This document shows, in pieces, positions 12,271-24,666 of a stretch of DNA of 64,000 bases (the stretch's first letter is position 1; every line of letters starts with the position of its first letter). The position numbers and the translations under genes are program-made. Location: positions 215,508 through 279,507 of the forward strand of contig QKWP01000256.1 in assembly GCA_003550325.1 (NCBI GenBank), read 5' to 3'. Origin of the DNA: Gigaspora rosea (taxonomy: Eukaryota > Glomeromycota > Glomeromycetes > Diversisporales > Gigasporaceae). Under the pieces are notes generated by a model. It made no database searches, was not told the DNA's origin, and saw nothing but the letters and a program-made list of their open reading frames with translations.

Positions 12271-13696
12271 AGAATACCTCTTAGTTATATCTAGGTTAAT
12301 CAATTGCACAAGCAAAGTGATATGTGCACTAATTTCGTAACTAATTAGTTCTTGACGCAAGCACTCAGCAAAGCTTATTTAGTACGAGTAATGTCGATAA
12401 GTTAATTATAATCATACTGTACATATTATCACAATACAATTAATAATCACCTCTAAGAGCATGTTTTGTTTGGGCATACAAAGAAAATCCATGAAACCAC
12501 AAAGAACTGACCATAACGATCTTGCCCTTTACAACTTGTTGAGCCATATGGTTTGTGGCCTCCTACATTAATACAAAAATAGTAAATATGAGTATAAACT
12601 AATTAATAGAATTAACATAATTATGGTTATATGACACCAAAATAATTAAGCTGATAGTTTTCTCAAATTCATCTATTTGATGATTTATGAATACACTGAT
12701 ATTGAAAAACCTATGAAGTTACAAGCACGATAAATAAAGTTAATTGAAAATATATATTTTTTATCATTGTAAAGATAAGCCAATCCAATTCATTCATCGA
12801 GTACCCGAATAGATTCATCATATTTTGATGAGTCATCTGATACCTTATTGAATTTTCATAATCTTTACAAGATTGAGTTTCCTGCGATCATATTAAAAAT
12901 AAATGCATGTAAAAAAAAGAGGACAATGCAACACAAAAATAAAATAATAATAATAATAAAAATATTATAATTATAATAATAATAAATACTTTTTTAATTT
13001 TTTAATTCCTTCTAGATCAGGCCCAAACATTTTTTCCTCTAGCTCAAAATAGTACATGTGCACATTTAGAAACTATTAATTTTGCAACCACCTTACAAGT
13101 CATTTACTGCCACCCGTAACATAAACATGATATGCTAATTACAAGCAGTATAATCAAATATAAAAAATTAGAATAATAATTCATTTTGCAATCCTTCAAT
13201 TTGGAGATCGAGGGATTGACTGTTTTGAATTTTGGCAATTAACTCTGTATTTTTCGCCGCTCTTTTTTTTTTTTTTTTTTAAAAAAAAAAAACTTACCTT
13301 TGCTTTAGACAGAATTTATTCCTTCTCAGGATCTTATCCAAGAAAGTATTGGTAATTAAATAATCTATAGTAAGTAATAAAAATGAGACAATTATTGCAT
13401 AAGGGGTAAATTAAAAAATATAATTTATTAGGGTCATATTTAGTACAAAACTTTTGCGATTTTATTTTTGCATTCCACAAGATTTTGGGAGTATATAATA
13501 AAGTATTACGATACGGAAACGCAATTTAGGATGGACGTGTAGAAATCATGAACTTTTCCTACTAACCCAAACTCGAAAAAGGACAATACTAGCGCTTACC
13601 TCTAACCCTAACCATTAAAAGGGTTAGGGCTACATATAAAAATTGAATATTGCAAATCTACATTAACCTACTGATTCGTCATGAAAATCCCAAACC

Positions 13697-13782
13697 TAGT
13701 CACCCGGGTGGGCCATAATTCGCCTGGGTCACCCGCCCACCCGCGGGTGACCCGGGTGATACTTACCCGGGTCAGAACACTA
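13697..13782. mobile_element. Short CCCGGGT-rich TIR fragment
   Basis: The ends are TAGTCACCCGGGT and, inverted, TAGTGTTCTGACCCGGGT, with CACCCGGGT units in both directions. The GC-rich block stands out from its AT-rich surroundings. The flanking octamers CCCAAACC and CATTAACC match at only 5 of 8 positions, so a hAT-like origin is tentative. Confidence 0.4.
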
Positions 13783-14228
13783 CATTAACCGTACATTTAG
13801 TAAATTTCGTATGTCCGTCCGACCGAACAGCTAATACCTAGGTTGTGGTGATGATGTAATCCTGCAATCAGCATAATTGGCTGGGGTGTTCGACTACAGT
13901 ATTCAGTACATAAGTATATAAATTAATAATAGTTCAGTAATTTGTTGCGTTAGTATTCGTATTATTAACCAAAATAAGCAATTGATAAATTTTTCTTATC
14001 TTTCCCCTACAGTAATATTAATATATGTAAGGAGTTGCGTAAACTGGATTTTTTTTACTGGTATCAAAGTCATCCGTGTGAATGTCAATGTGCTAATGTA
14101 TCACTACTTCTGTATATAGACTTTCATTTCGATCTGTTAAAAAATTGAATTGTCATCATCAAACCATTTACAAATAAAAAAAAAAAAGATACGTCTATTC
14201 GATCTTCCAAGTAAAAGTTATACATAAG

Positions 14229-15931
14229 TTGAATAAAAACATGACTATTCAAAATATTATTAAACCTTTAAACACTACAGATTATTTCATCATTTTCATC
14301 TTAATCATCATTTCCTATATCTTTAACTTTTATTACAAACATTTTACTCGTCTCAATCCAATTCCTGGCCCTTTACCTTTACCATTCATTGGAAATCTTC
14401 ATAATTTCGGCTATGATGTAGCAATATTCTATAAGCAATGTCAACAAAAATATGGTGATATTAGTGAAGCAATGCTTGAACGTAGATACATTATTCTTTC
14501 ACGTCCAGAATATATTGAGAAATTTTTTGATCGTAGAATGTTTTTCTTGAGACCATATTCACAAGGTGCCGACGAAATTGGAATGTACGGATATGGTACC
14601 TTCTTCAATAATAATTATGAAAATTGGAAACACAATAATAAATTTTTTACGGATACATTTATATCACAGAAATTTATTGATAATGCCATAAAGACTACAA
14701 ATGAACTTTATAAAGAGTTGAGTAATTATTGGCAGTCACTTGGCATTCAAAATTCTTTAAATAATAGTAATGATAATTGGACATTAGAAACGGATTTATC
14801 GCAATGGTCTACTGGATTTTCAAATGACATTATTTCAATAATAAGTACTGGAGAACGCACGTATTCAATTGCTTCATATTATAACACACAAAGTCTTATC
14901 AAATCCGAATATCCTAGTGCACTAGTTGAAAATGGGGATAAATTTGTCAAATCAATTGTAAAATATCTTGAAAGCCTTGTGCTCTTTGCATTCTTCAACC
15001 CATTCATAAGGCATTACATTCCAATAATCAATAACAAATCAAATATTTATTTAAAAAATCGTGATTACTTATTTGAAAATTTGGATAAAATTATCATGAA
15101 GAGAAGAAAAGAGATTGAAAAAATATCCGTAACAGAAACGAGAATCGATATGCTTTCTTCCTTAATCACCGCAAACACAAATGAGAATGGTTCAAATGGT
15201 GAAGTGTTAAAACCAATGTCTAATAAAGAGATCAGAGGTATTTTATTAGAAGTTTTCTTAGGTGGAACGGCTACTGTGAGTATTTCTCTATATTTAATGT
15301 ATCTAGTTATTTACTTATATATTATAATGTTATTTGTGTTTACTATGTTTAGTCGGCAAATTTATTTTGCTTCATAACCTATTATATTTGTAAAAATCCA
15401 CATGTAAAACAAAAAATGCTTTCAGAAATTGAACATGTTTTACCTAAATCTATGGATAAATCTTGTATATCATACAACGATCTCCAAAAACTAAGATATT
15501 GTGAAGCTATTATTAAAGAAGCTTGTCGTTTAATACCAGCAGTTCCTTTTACATACCGTACTATTACTAAGGAACATGAAATTGCTGGGTACAAATGGCC
15601 TCCTGGAACAAATTTTATTTTGAATTTTTTAGGAGTACAAGTTCACCCTGAATTTTGGCCTGATCCAGAAGTTTTCAATCCGGATAGGTTTTATAATGAT
15701 GATCAAAATGATAAAAGATTAGGTGACAAATCTGCTTTAATGATGTTTGGTGGAGGCAAGAGAATATGTCCTGGAAGAATAATGGCAATGGCTGAGTTAC
15801 TTTTATTAATGGTATTAGTATATGAGAATTATAATGTTGAATTGGTAAATATGCATGAACCATTGAAACTTTCTACTCAAATTAATACTCATTGTAAGGA
15901 GCTGAGAGTTAGAATTAGCCCTCGAACTTGA
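14229..15931 (+). CDS. Cytochrome P450 monooxygenase, two exons
   Basis: Exons 14229-15275 and 15353-15931 (intron GTGAGT...TTTAG) give 541 residues, a normal P450 length. Residues about 18-36 form a membrane anchor, followed by a Pro-rich hinge (NPIPGPLPLPFIGN). Landmarks: ExxR as EACR (405-408), a PERF-like NPDRF (458-462) and the haem loop FGGGKRICPG (481-490), with Cys488 as the iron ligand. It is expected to be an ER-bound haem oxygenase needing a reductase partner. The I-helix oxygen-activation motif, usually (A/G)Gx(D/E)T(T/S), reads GGTATS (345-350) with Ala in place of the acid. The substrate cannot be told from sequence. It is a single gene with no cluster partners in view. Confidence 0.92.
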
Positions 15932-16713
15932 TTTGTTAATTTAGTATGAAATGTTAAGCATATTTATATTATTATGTGCTTTAAAAATTATTTTATTATG
16001 AATTAGGTTCAGGTTTATTTTTTATTTGTTAAAACAGTTTTAATATATAAATAAAATTTGAAGTTATAACGTTTGTTAGTCGCTAATCATTTGGTTAACC
16101 GAAAGATAAAATTATTAAATAATGTGAAAACTGTGCAGCCATAATGAATAATTCGCCTTACTAAATTTGTAAGGTTAGCCATTTGACCAGACCAGGTCCG
16201 GCTTAATAATATCAAATTGGTTGGTTGATCTGAAACAGCTCTATTTCAATTTGATTTGTCTTTAAACATGTGACCATTAAATCTAACTAATGTTACCATT
16301 AGCTGTAGTTAGGTAATGGTCTTAAAAACTTATCAAAAAAATATCTATGTATCAACATAACGTACATTACATGTCTTCCACTACATTCAGATAATAATAA
16401 TATAGCCCTATGCGTTGACGAAGTCACGCTAGGGTTATTATCGCGAGGATAACCTGATTTGTGGCTTATATGAAATTGAGGCTTATATGGAAAAGGTAAT
16501 AGCATATGATCGTATGCAATGGATGTGATAGAGATTGTAGGTACGTTGCATGCAGCAGAGATTATAAAGATACATGTGAGAGAAATTGGGGAATCTTAGT
16601 GCTTTCTTACTTCGCTTGTCTTGTCACTTGTTCTCTTCGATGCCCGATAAGATTCTGGCTCCCATCCCTCCCGCCCTCTCTCTCATTCATTGCACCTAGC
16701 ACCCTGCCTGTTG
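15932..16713. other. Intergenic region downstream of the P450
   Basis: AT-rich, with no supported gene. The frame at 16506-16850 runs into the tandem repeat below and is not convincing. Confidence 0.5.
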
Positions 16714-16952
16714 TCATGTGTAACGAGTCGAATGCGCCGCACCATAACGTGGGCTCGAACTCGCTATTTTATGTTGACGTTGCCATGTGTACTGAGTTGA
16801 ATGCGCCGCACAATAGCGTTGGCTCGAACTCGCTGAAAAAATTTTTCTGATGTTGTATGTAACGAGTTGAGTGTGCCGTACTATAGGCATGGGCTTGGAC
16901 TCGCTATGAAAAAAAAAAAAAAGATGCGCCACACCTTAGCGTTGGCGATTCT
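16714..16952 (+). repeat. Tandem repeat, about 70-bp unit, four copies
   Basis: Units begin near 16714, 16783, 16853 and (partial) 16923. They share 'atgtgtaacgagt', 'gaatgcgccgcac' and 'ggctcgaactcgct'. The units are more GC-rich than the surroundings, and the last copies decay into an A-run. Confidence 0.75.
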
Positions 16953-16986
16953 CAATTATGCTTCGTCACGTGACATATTCACGTGT

Positions 16987-17068
16987 ACACATAGAGTTGT
17001 TTTGAGCATAGTATGTAATAGTAGAAGACACATAGTGTTGTTATGAGCACAGTATGTAATAGCAGAAG
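16987..17068 (+). repeat. Direct repeat, 41-bp unit, two copies
   Basis: Two adjacent copies of 'acacatagngttgttntgag...gtagaag', differing at a few positions. Confidence 0.8.
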
Positions 17069-17202
17069 AGAAGTGATGAAGTGGAGCACTACTCCCATCA
17101 TGTATCTTCATAATGTCTAATAAAGACAGTGTTTAATATGAAATCCGAGCGAGAATTATGTTCAAATATAATATTCTACTTAGAAAACCGCTTGTAAAAT
17201 AC

Positions 17203-17323
17203 AGTGATTAGCTATAAATTTAATTGCAAAATTGTTTTTTTTATGTATTCAGTTATAAAGTAACGGTAATTAGCTGTAAATTTAATTGCAAAATTGTTTT
17301 TTTTTTGTATTCGGTTATAAAGT
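17203..17323 (+). repeat. Direct repeat, about 61-bp unit, two copies
   Basis: Both copies read 'attagctntaaatttaattg', 'caaaattgtttttt' and 'gtattcngttataaag', separated only by length changes in a T-run. Confidence 0.8.
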
Positions 17324-17849
17324 TTATGTCTTTCGTCTATTTTCTTCATTTAAATTATTTAAGCATTCAATGCTGCTACTTTTAAATGAATAAATTAGCA
17401 GGATTTATTAAATGAAACGATTAACAATATATTATGTTACATCTAAAGTAACAATTTATCTAAGATACCTACTTTAGATGCAACAAACATTTATAATTAT
17501 AAATTTTTAAATTTTTTTTGTTTTTTTTTTAAAAAAAATAATGGAATTATTTATTTCTTTTTTTTTTTATACTCTTTGCATGAAGTGACTCCAATTGACG
17601 TTCTTTTCTTTTTTAATCGGAATTATTAATTTTTTTTTAAATAAAGACAAATAATTATTTATTAATGGAAAAAATTTGTTAGTTCCATACTATTATAGGG
17701 CGGTACATAGCATGATCTTAAAAAATTAAATAAAGATATATGATATTTGTATCTTTATTGTATTAAATATTAAAATTTACTATGGGACTGTTATTTAAAA
17801 TATAAGCAAAATATAAAGGAAAAATCTATAATTCATAATTCATAGTATA

Positions 17850-18480
17850 AGGCCACGCAAAGCTAATTTTTCGTTTTGCATAACATGGTGTTCCAAAATT
17901 TCAGTCGGTAGGTCAGATTTTTTTTTAATCTACTATAAATTAAATAAATTCATGCTCACATATAAGGCTACTCAAATTTATTTTTCGGCTTGCATAACTA
18001 AAATTGTAGTTTTTTTTTCGGATCTATTGAGTAATTCCTAACACCGGAGGAAAAAATTAAATGGCAAAAATGGAATAATTGGCACAATAGGAAAATTTTT
18101 TCTGGACCTAATACAAAATTTAATAAATCATCGACAATATATTTGAACAATTTTTTTTTTATGTAAAAAATAAGATATAGTTCGTACATCAAATTATATA
18201 AAGATTGATGTAATACTGTATTAAGTTTATCTACGCGACATAACGATATTTAAAATAATAAAAATATAATACAAAATTTAATTTAATACAAGATAATATA
18301 AAGTCTATCTATAATTCCAAAGAATTAAATTTCTTCAGTTAGCACCGAACAAATCGACGAGAGTTTGGGTGTTTTATCTTTTTATAAGTAAAACTAGCTT
18401 TAACTTAGAAAAAGAAATAAAACAAAACCAACTCTAAACAGAGACGAGTTTTTAACCTAATAAAGTTTAGAATTTGTAAG
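17850..18480. other. Intergenic DNA with pieces of the GGCC(a/c)CGCAAAG terminal repeat
   Basis: At 17851 the text 'ggccacgcaaagctaatttttcg' followed by 'ttttgcataacatgg' matches the terminal repeat of the element at 19437-20366. A second partial copy starts near 17961. These are scattered termini, not a complete element. Confidence 0.5.
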
Positions 18481-18680
18481 TAATCGAAGAGACCCTTGGG
18501 TGACACCTACTGTCAGCACTTGGTAGTGAGAGACTATGCCCTGAAAGCCATTCCAGGATTATCCCAACAATATATCCCAACGGCCTTCAAACCGTCTCCC
18601 CAGTCGAATCACGTGTATCCGCAGTGCTACTACCGCGTGGATCCAGGAACGCTTAGAGACGACGTGTTAATATATTAATG
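18480..18680 (+). other. Locally GC-rich open frame of unknown origin
   Basis: A block at 18490-18675 is visibly GC-richer than the AT-rich DNA around it. It is open in one plus frame from just after a TAA near 18483 to TAA at 18678, with no ATG (a TTG at 18496). The peptide is Pro/Tyr/Gln-rich, containing YIPTAFKPSPQSNHVYP and CYYRVDPGTLRDD. I recognise no domain. It may be an exon or a relic of an imported or older gene. Confidence 0.35.
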
Positions 18681-19436
18681 GGAGATCGTTACTTAGCTTT
18701 TAATAATAGCATGCAATCTGAGAAATATATAAATAGAAAGCAAAAAAATGTTTTTAAATAAAAAAAGAAGAGTATAAATAACATAAAAAAAAGAAAGTTT
18801 AATAAAAAAAATATATAAGCAAAAAAAAAAAATAGGCAATAAGGTAGAAGTTTATGTAAAAATGTGCGAGCAAAAAGTGTAAGTAGTTGAGCAAAGCAAA
18901 AAGAGTACTTATATATATTTCTTGATTTTTTTTGACACGTCTATTTGTTTTGATATACACGTGATTTCGATAAATTAAGAAAAATTACGTAATTGTGCAT
19001 AGCGGGTAATACAAGAGGAAATAGCAAATTGGAGAGTGCAATTTTTGATTATTCCGGATCAGCCCGACGAAGAATCGACGCGTAAAAGAAAATAGCGAAA
19101 ATATGCAAAACCAATGTTTAAATCGACCTTGGTGCACTAGTTAAAAATGACGGGAATGAAATTTTACATATAGTAAGCATCATACTAACCCTATTCCTAA
19201 ATTTTTATTTCAGGCACTTAGTTTATTTACGCGCAAATAAGATGATCTACACTAATCAAACCGAAATAAAACAGTAAGAATAGCTGCGTATATTTGATGA
19301 CGCGAAGGGCCAGTACGATCACGTGCGAATATAAAAATAATGTCATGTTATGACATGTTAATTTTCCGTTTTGCATAACATGGTGTTCCAAAATTGGGTC
19401 GTTTTTTTTTAATCTACTATAACATGTTCACATTTA
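18680..19436. other. Intergenic, A-rich, no gene seen
   Basis: A-rich runs (18720-18900), then mixed sequence. At 19350-19410 there is another piece of the 'ttttgcataacatggtgttcc' terminal repeat. No coding feature. Confidence 0.5.
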
Positions 19437-20366
19437 AGGCCAAACAAAGTTAATTTATCGGTTTGTATAACATGGAATCAGAAAATTTTGATTTTTTTTC
19501 GGATCTATCGGGTAATTCCGGAAAATTAAGGTCATCTTTGGGTGACATCGGAGAAAACATTAAATGGCAAAAATGGAATATTTGGCACAAAAGGAATTTA
19601 AAATATATATATATGTTTTTTTTTTTGGAAAAATTGGGTCGGCGGGTCATGCAAAACGAAAAATTAACTTTGCGTCGCCTAGTGATGGGCAAATCCCGAT
19701 TTTTTTAAAAAAATCCCGCGCGGGATTCGCGGGATCGCGTAGAGTTTCCGAATTTTTCACGATTAATAAGTATGTGTATATATATATATATCATCATTAG
19801 GAATGTAATTTCTCATTAAAATAATGAACATTTCTTATAAATCTTACTGCATTTAATTACAAATAAATGCTTATATAGATTTTGCCAACTTTTAAAACAT
19901 TTGAATCTTATAATTATTAAATTTATCAATTCAGATTTATCTTAATTTTATTTAAAATATTATTATATAAACATATATTTAAAAATTATAATGATAGCAA
20001 ACGAACAAATCATATAAGCGTATAAAAATTTATAAGTAATCAGGTGCATAACCAGGTATAAATGTGCTAAAATTCATAAAAGACTCATAAGAAAATAAAC
20101 GGGCTTATAATTTCTGAACAAATAGTCACTTTTATACTCAATAATCATCGATAATAGATTCCCACTTTATTAATAATGAAAAATTTTAAAAAAATATAAT
20201 TTACATCAAATACTAATTAGGAATTGGCCCACTTATGTTAAAGCAGGCCGGATAATTTGTTAATGCGGGCCAGATGATATGCTAATGCAGGCCGGACAAT
20301 CTTATATTGAAAATCCCGTGCGGGAGGTTTTAAATCCCGCGCGTTGCCCATCACTAGCGTGGCCTA
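19437..20366. mobile_element. GGCC-TIR element split by a younger element
   Basis: The left end is AGGCCAAACAAAGTTAATTT and so on. The right end, inverted, is AGGCCACGCAAAGTTAATTTTTCG. The right arm is cut by the 19680-20356 insertion, and the short piece GCGTGGCCT after it completes the terminus. Related ends occur at 17851, 40062, 42055 and 43025. Confidence 0.6.
19680..20356. mobile_element. hAT-like element, 677 bp, TSD GCGTCGCC/GCGTGGCC
   Basis: Ends are TAGTGATGGGCAA on both sides when inverted, followed by ATCCCGCGCGGGATT-like palindromic sub-terminal motifs. The flanking octamers 19672-19679 and 20357-20364 agree at 7 of 8 bases. There is no transposase. It sits inside the right terminal repeat of another element, so it is younger. 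Confidence 0.75.
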
Positions 20367-20563
20367 ATAATATCAAGAACTCTTAAGGACAGACCAAGTT
20401 GATTATGTGTTTTACATTACCCCCCCCTCTCATAGTAAAAAAAATTTTGATAAATATACATAGGACTACGGGATATTTCGGAAAATTTTTATACAGTAAC
20501 GGAACAATTCGAAAATTTTTTTAAAATTTTACTATGTGAACCACTCCCCCTCCTGGAAGGGAG

Positions 20564-22243
20564 TAGTGATGCCTGGCGAAACTATTTTTGCAATGACGAA
20601 AGGTTTCGTCATGGTTTCGTCTGACGAAACCTCTGGCGATTGACGAAACCTCTGACGATTGACGAAACCTCTGACGATTGACGAAACCACTGACGATTGA
20701 CGAAACCCCTGACGATTGACGAAACCATGACGAAGACAAAAAATGGCTGTGCCAAAATTTTTAGATAAAAAAATTTTTTTTTTTTGAATTCTACGAATTT
20801 GTAGAATTTAATTAAAAAAAATTCATCGAATTGGCTTAGTGGTTGTCAAGATATCATCGCTCAAAGTCTGAAAATTTTGACGCAGCCTTTATTTTGATAG
20901 ACGGTTTGAATTTTTTTAAAGCTTTGAGCAGCGATATCTCGTCAACCATAAAGTCAAATTTAGAGCTTTTTTTATTTATTTGAATTCTACAGATTCGTAA
21001 AATGCAAATAAACAAAAAAAGACCATCGAATTTGGCTTGGTGGTTGATCAAAATAAAGGCTGCGTCATAATTTTTTTAAACTTTGAGCACGATATCTTGA
21101 TAATCACCAAATCAATTTTGATAAACTTTTTTTATTTAAATTCTACGAATCTGAAAATTCAAATAAAAAAGTTTATCGAATTTGGTGGTAAATGTTGAGA
21201 TATCATCACTCAAATATAATAAATTTGCTATTTATTACCACTGGTAATCATTACCAGTGTTGCTATATCTCAAAAAAAAGTCTGAAAAAATTTTGATGCA
21301 GCCTTTATTTTGATTAGTCGGTTTGAGTATCTCGACAACCATCGAGCCAAATTCGGTATACTTTTTTTTATTTAAATTTTAAAAAAATTCAAAAATTTTG
21401 GGGATGAAAATTTTTTTAATTTTCTTAATCCCTTAATACGTCTTTATTTAACCATTTATAGTATAAATCGCGTTATATTTTGTTCCTGCCGAAATTTTAT
21501 TATCGAACTAATTTTTTTATTACAATCACAAAATTCATCACGTGTCCTATTTTTCAAAACAGCTGTAAAAATTTCGCGTTGTTTTTTGTTTTTACATTTG
21601 TTTTGTTACACAAAATATTGTAATTCTATTGGTTCCGATGTACAATTTTGAGATCGGAAGTGATCTTCAGCCCAGAAATGGGTTGTGGACTAGGAAAACC
21701 CGCCTCTGAAGGGGGGTTTCCATTTTGAGAAAATAGCGATTATAGTTTGTGTTACCTAAATTTTACCCCTGAATTTTTTATTTATTTTTAGATATCAATT
21801 ACTGAATAAACAATGTCATGTGATTATGAACCACTGATTAACCAATCTAATTTAATTGAGTCGGTTGTAAATCTATTTTTAGAACACGATCGTTAAAAAA
21901 TTGGTTTACATTCAAGTTAAAAAATCACGATAATTTATTATATCAACATGGGGTAAAAAGTAACATACGTATAGATAAAAACCAGCACTTTCATTTGAAT
22001 CAAAAATCTCAAAATTGTTGAAAAAGTGTCAAAGGCGGGTTTTCCTAGTCCACAACCCAAATTGCTTAGGTTTCGTCAATCGTCATAGGTTTCGTCAATC
22101 GTCATAGGTTTCGTCAATCGTCATAGGTTTCGTCAATCGCCATAGGTTTCGTCAATCGTCAATTCGTCATTTGGAAGTCACTTGACGAAATGGTTTCGTC
22201 AATCGTCAATGACGAAGGTTTCGTCACTCGTCAGGCATCATTA
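20564..22243. mobile_element. hAT-like element with inverted GACGAAAC arrays
   Basis: Ends are TAGTGATGCCTGGCGAAAC and, inverted, TAATGATGCCTGACGAG. The flanking octamers GAAGGGAG (20556-20563) and GAGGGGAG (22244-22251) match at 7 of 8. The left sub-terminal array (20580-20735) repeats 'gacgattgacgaaacctct'; the right array (22066-22237) is its inverse, 'ggtttcgtcaatcgtcata'. The inner part has several diverged copies of a segment containing 'atatctcgtcaacca' and 'cgcagcctttattttgat'. No coding sequence. Confidence 0.75.
21680..22058. mobile_element. 379-bp TIR element nested in the hAT-like element, TSD AAAT
   Basis: The inverted ends GGGTTGTGGACTAGGAAAAC continue with CCGCC in both arms and are perfect for 25 bp. 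AAAT flanks both sides (21676-21679 and 22059-22062). It is the third level of the nest. Confidence 0.75.
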
Positions 22244-22429
22244 GAGGGGAGAGGGGGGTAATGTAAATGTAAAACACATAATCAACTTGATCTGGCCTAA
22301 AAGAACTAAAGATATATAAATTAAAACTAGTATAATAATGATATAAATAATTATTGCTATTGTCATTAAAAAACGTTATTGTATAAAAGTAGTAAAATAA
22401 ATATTTTGTTATAAAAAAAGGGTTACCGT

Positions 22430-22595
22430 ACGATTCCCTGAAAGTTATTTCCTCAATAGCCCATTTACCCGACATCATACAGGATAAGAATCTGTTAAAA
22501 ATGTATAGCCGCAACTAATAAAATGCTAACTAATCCTAACCATATGTGATGTCGGGTAAGTGTCCTGTCGAGAAATAACTTTCACGTAATTAAGT
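22430..22595. mobile_element. Short inverted-repeat element
   Basis: The arms contain 'gaaagttatttcctc' and 'ttacccgacatcata' and, inverted, the same words near 22545-22590. No target duplication was recognised. Confidence 0.55.
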
Positions 22596-23831
22596 GACAC
22601 CAAAAAAAGGGTGTCAGGCAAAATCCCGACGAAAAAACCCAAAGATCAGAATCCTGAAAAGTTAGCCCGAATTAAGATTAGCGTTAGCTTAATTCCAGTC
22701 AATTTTTTTTCGAGATTTTGAACCAAACCCTACATCTATAATTTATTATTTATTTACATTGTGATGTAGCGTAAAACTGTAATGTTCAAAAATTATTGTC
22801 CTAGAAGTATATTATTGAAATAAATAAATTTCGTACATTTGTAAACATAAAGAATATTATAAAATTTTTGCTTGTTTAATAAATTTATACTCACCCAACT
22901 AATTAATAATTTAAATTTTTATTTAATGGATATTATAAAATTAATTTATTTTTATTAAAAGTTTTATTAACTTGGATTTTTTATTATATTACTTACATTC
23001 TAATAGTTCAATTTATGTATATAAAGAATTTTATAAATTATAAATTTAATTTATATTGATTAGAAATGTTTAATTAGTTTAGATTATTATTCGTTTTAAT
23101 TTAACTTACCTCATTAAATTATAAAATAAAGTCTTTCAATTTATAAATGGGTTTTATAGTAATTTAATTGAGATTTCTAAGATTTCTCCGCTATATTCGT
23201 ATTTCAATTTACAGCTGTTTTCAAAAAGGTTGAACGATCAGGGATCACCATATCATGGGAAATTCATGATATTTCCCAAATTTCCTTCTTTTTTTTTCAC
23301 TCTCGCTTCTAACAGAGAAAGATTCTCACCAATTTCCCAATAGAAATAGTTTTTATAGTTCAATAAAATAATACTAATCTAAGTTAAAGGTAAATTTTAA
23401 CAGGAGAACTAAGAAATTTTAATAAATTCCTAAAAACGGTGGTCATCTTGAGTCTTGCTTTATACAGTAAATCAACTATTGATCAATTAAAAATTATAGT
23501 GCTCTAACGCATCTCTTCAAGTAAAACTTTTACCGATTTAGAGTTGCTGAATGATTTTTTTTTTTAAATATATTCAGTCTTGATTGCATCGTGAACTAAG
23601 TGAAAATCTAAAAGAATCTTTTAGAGTTATTGAATAATTTCGTGTATACGCATATTTGTAATATCACATTTACATTTTTGTGTTTGCAAATCAACCATAA
23701 TATAAACACTTTCGACAACTAAAGCAAGTCCCTCTTTTGTATATAAGTTTTGTATCTAACCATCAATATTAATGTACGATTATAAAAACAAAATAATATA
23801 CATTGCAATAATTAGCGAAAATGGTAATGAT

Positions 23832-23972
23832 TAGAAAAGGATATCACGCACTTATCAGTACGAAGTGCTTAATTGTTACATGGCTAATAATATAAAATTA
23901 CAATGGACGTCAATAATTATCTAACTGCTAATTAAGCATTTCGCACTGATAAGTGCGTGATGCCCGTCTCTA
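23832..23972. mobile_element. 141-bp hAT-like MITE, TSD GTAATGAT/ATAATGAT
   Basis: The ends TAGAAAAGGATATCACGCAC and, inverted, TAGAGACGGGCATCACGCAC both continue TTATCAG. The flanking octamers (23824-23831, 23973-23980) match at 7 of 8. Confidence 0.7.
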
Positions 23973-24568
23973 ATAATGATAAAAAAGTTAATTATTAAAT
24001 TTCTGATTTCCCGATTCCCCATAACTTATGGGTATATGTCATAAAAACCACCTGTTCACACCTTTTTGAAAACACTATAATAGCATTATCTCCAAAGGTA
24101 TACTAGAATTTGTAGCTAGTTTGTAGATTAATATTAAAATTGCTGTATTTTTTCTATTTGCTGAATTTAAGCGTTATTCGAACAACACTTTGCCAGTTAG
24201 CATATTGCTAGAAACAACGCTCTAAAATCAAATATAAAGGGAATCTTGGGAATTCTTAATTTTAGACTTTCAATTAGATTTATTCATAAAAGGTTTCAAA
24301 GTTTGTACTTTTTTGTGATAGGGATTTAATTTAATACGTAAGCTAGTTTTGTACTTTGCGAACTATAATCGATTGCTATATAATTAATTAGAAAGTTTTG
24401 TTTGATCATCGACAATTATAAGTATGAATTTTTAAGCTTGTGTTTTATACTTACCAGCTAAATAATTTAATTCATATATAATTAATAATTATTGTACTAT
24501 TATAATTATAAATTACGTAATATTAAGTTTTTAATATAATATTAGTATGATAAGTTATAGTTATTGTA

Positions 24569-24666
24569 TGGGTTGTAGAAAATAACTAAATTTGCACAGG
24601 TTAACCTGAGTCATATGGCCGAAAGCGGGTTAATCCACGCAAATTTAGTTATTTATAACAATCCCA
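24569..24666. mobile_element. 98-bp Tc1/mariner-like MITE, TSD TA
   Basis: Inverted arms TGGGTTGTAGAAAATAACTA and TGGGATTGTTATAAATAACT, then AAATTTGC in both. TA on each side (24567-24568, 24667-24668). Confidence 0.6.

Larger units (their letters stand above)
11484..14228. other. Intergenic spacer between phosphatase and P450 genes
   Basis: No gene recognised. It contains poly-A/T runs (11672-11699, 11846-11868, 13262-13292), a repeat shared with 24.3 kb (12119-12270), a TTAGGG-like pair at 13598-13630 and a CCCGGGT-rich mini-element (13697-13782). Confidence 0.6.
20383..22300. mobile_element. TTAGGC-type TIR element (outer of a three-level nest)
   Basis: The left arm TTAAGGACAGACCAAGTTG and the inverted right arm TTAGGCCAGATCAAGTTG are followed in both arms by ATTATGTGTTTTACATT and a C-run. 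Possible 8-bp duplication AAGAACTC/AAGAACTA (20375-20382, 22301-22308), 7 of 8 identical. The element is mostly filled by the nested insertion at 20564-22243. Confidence 0.65.

Noticed and set aside
16714..16952. tRNA-like B-box (GGCTCGAACTCGC) in a tandem repeat
   Set aside because: The flanking bases cannot form a T-stem and no A-box, acceptor stem or anticodon arm could be found on either strand.
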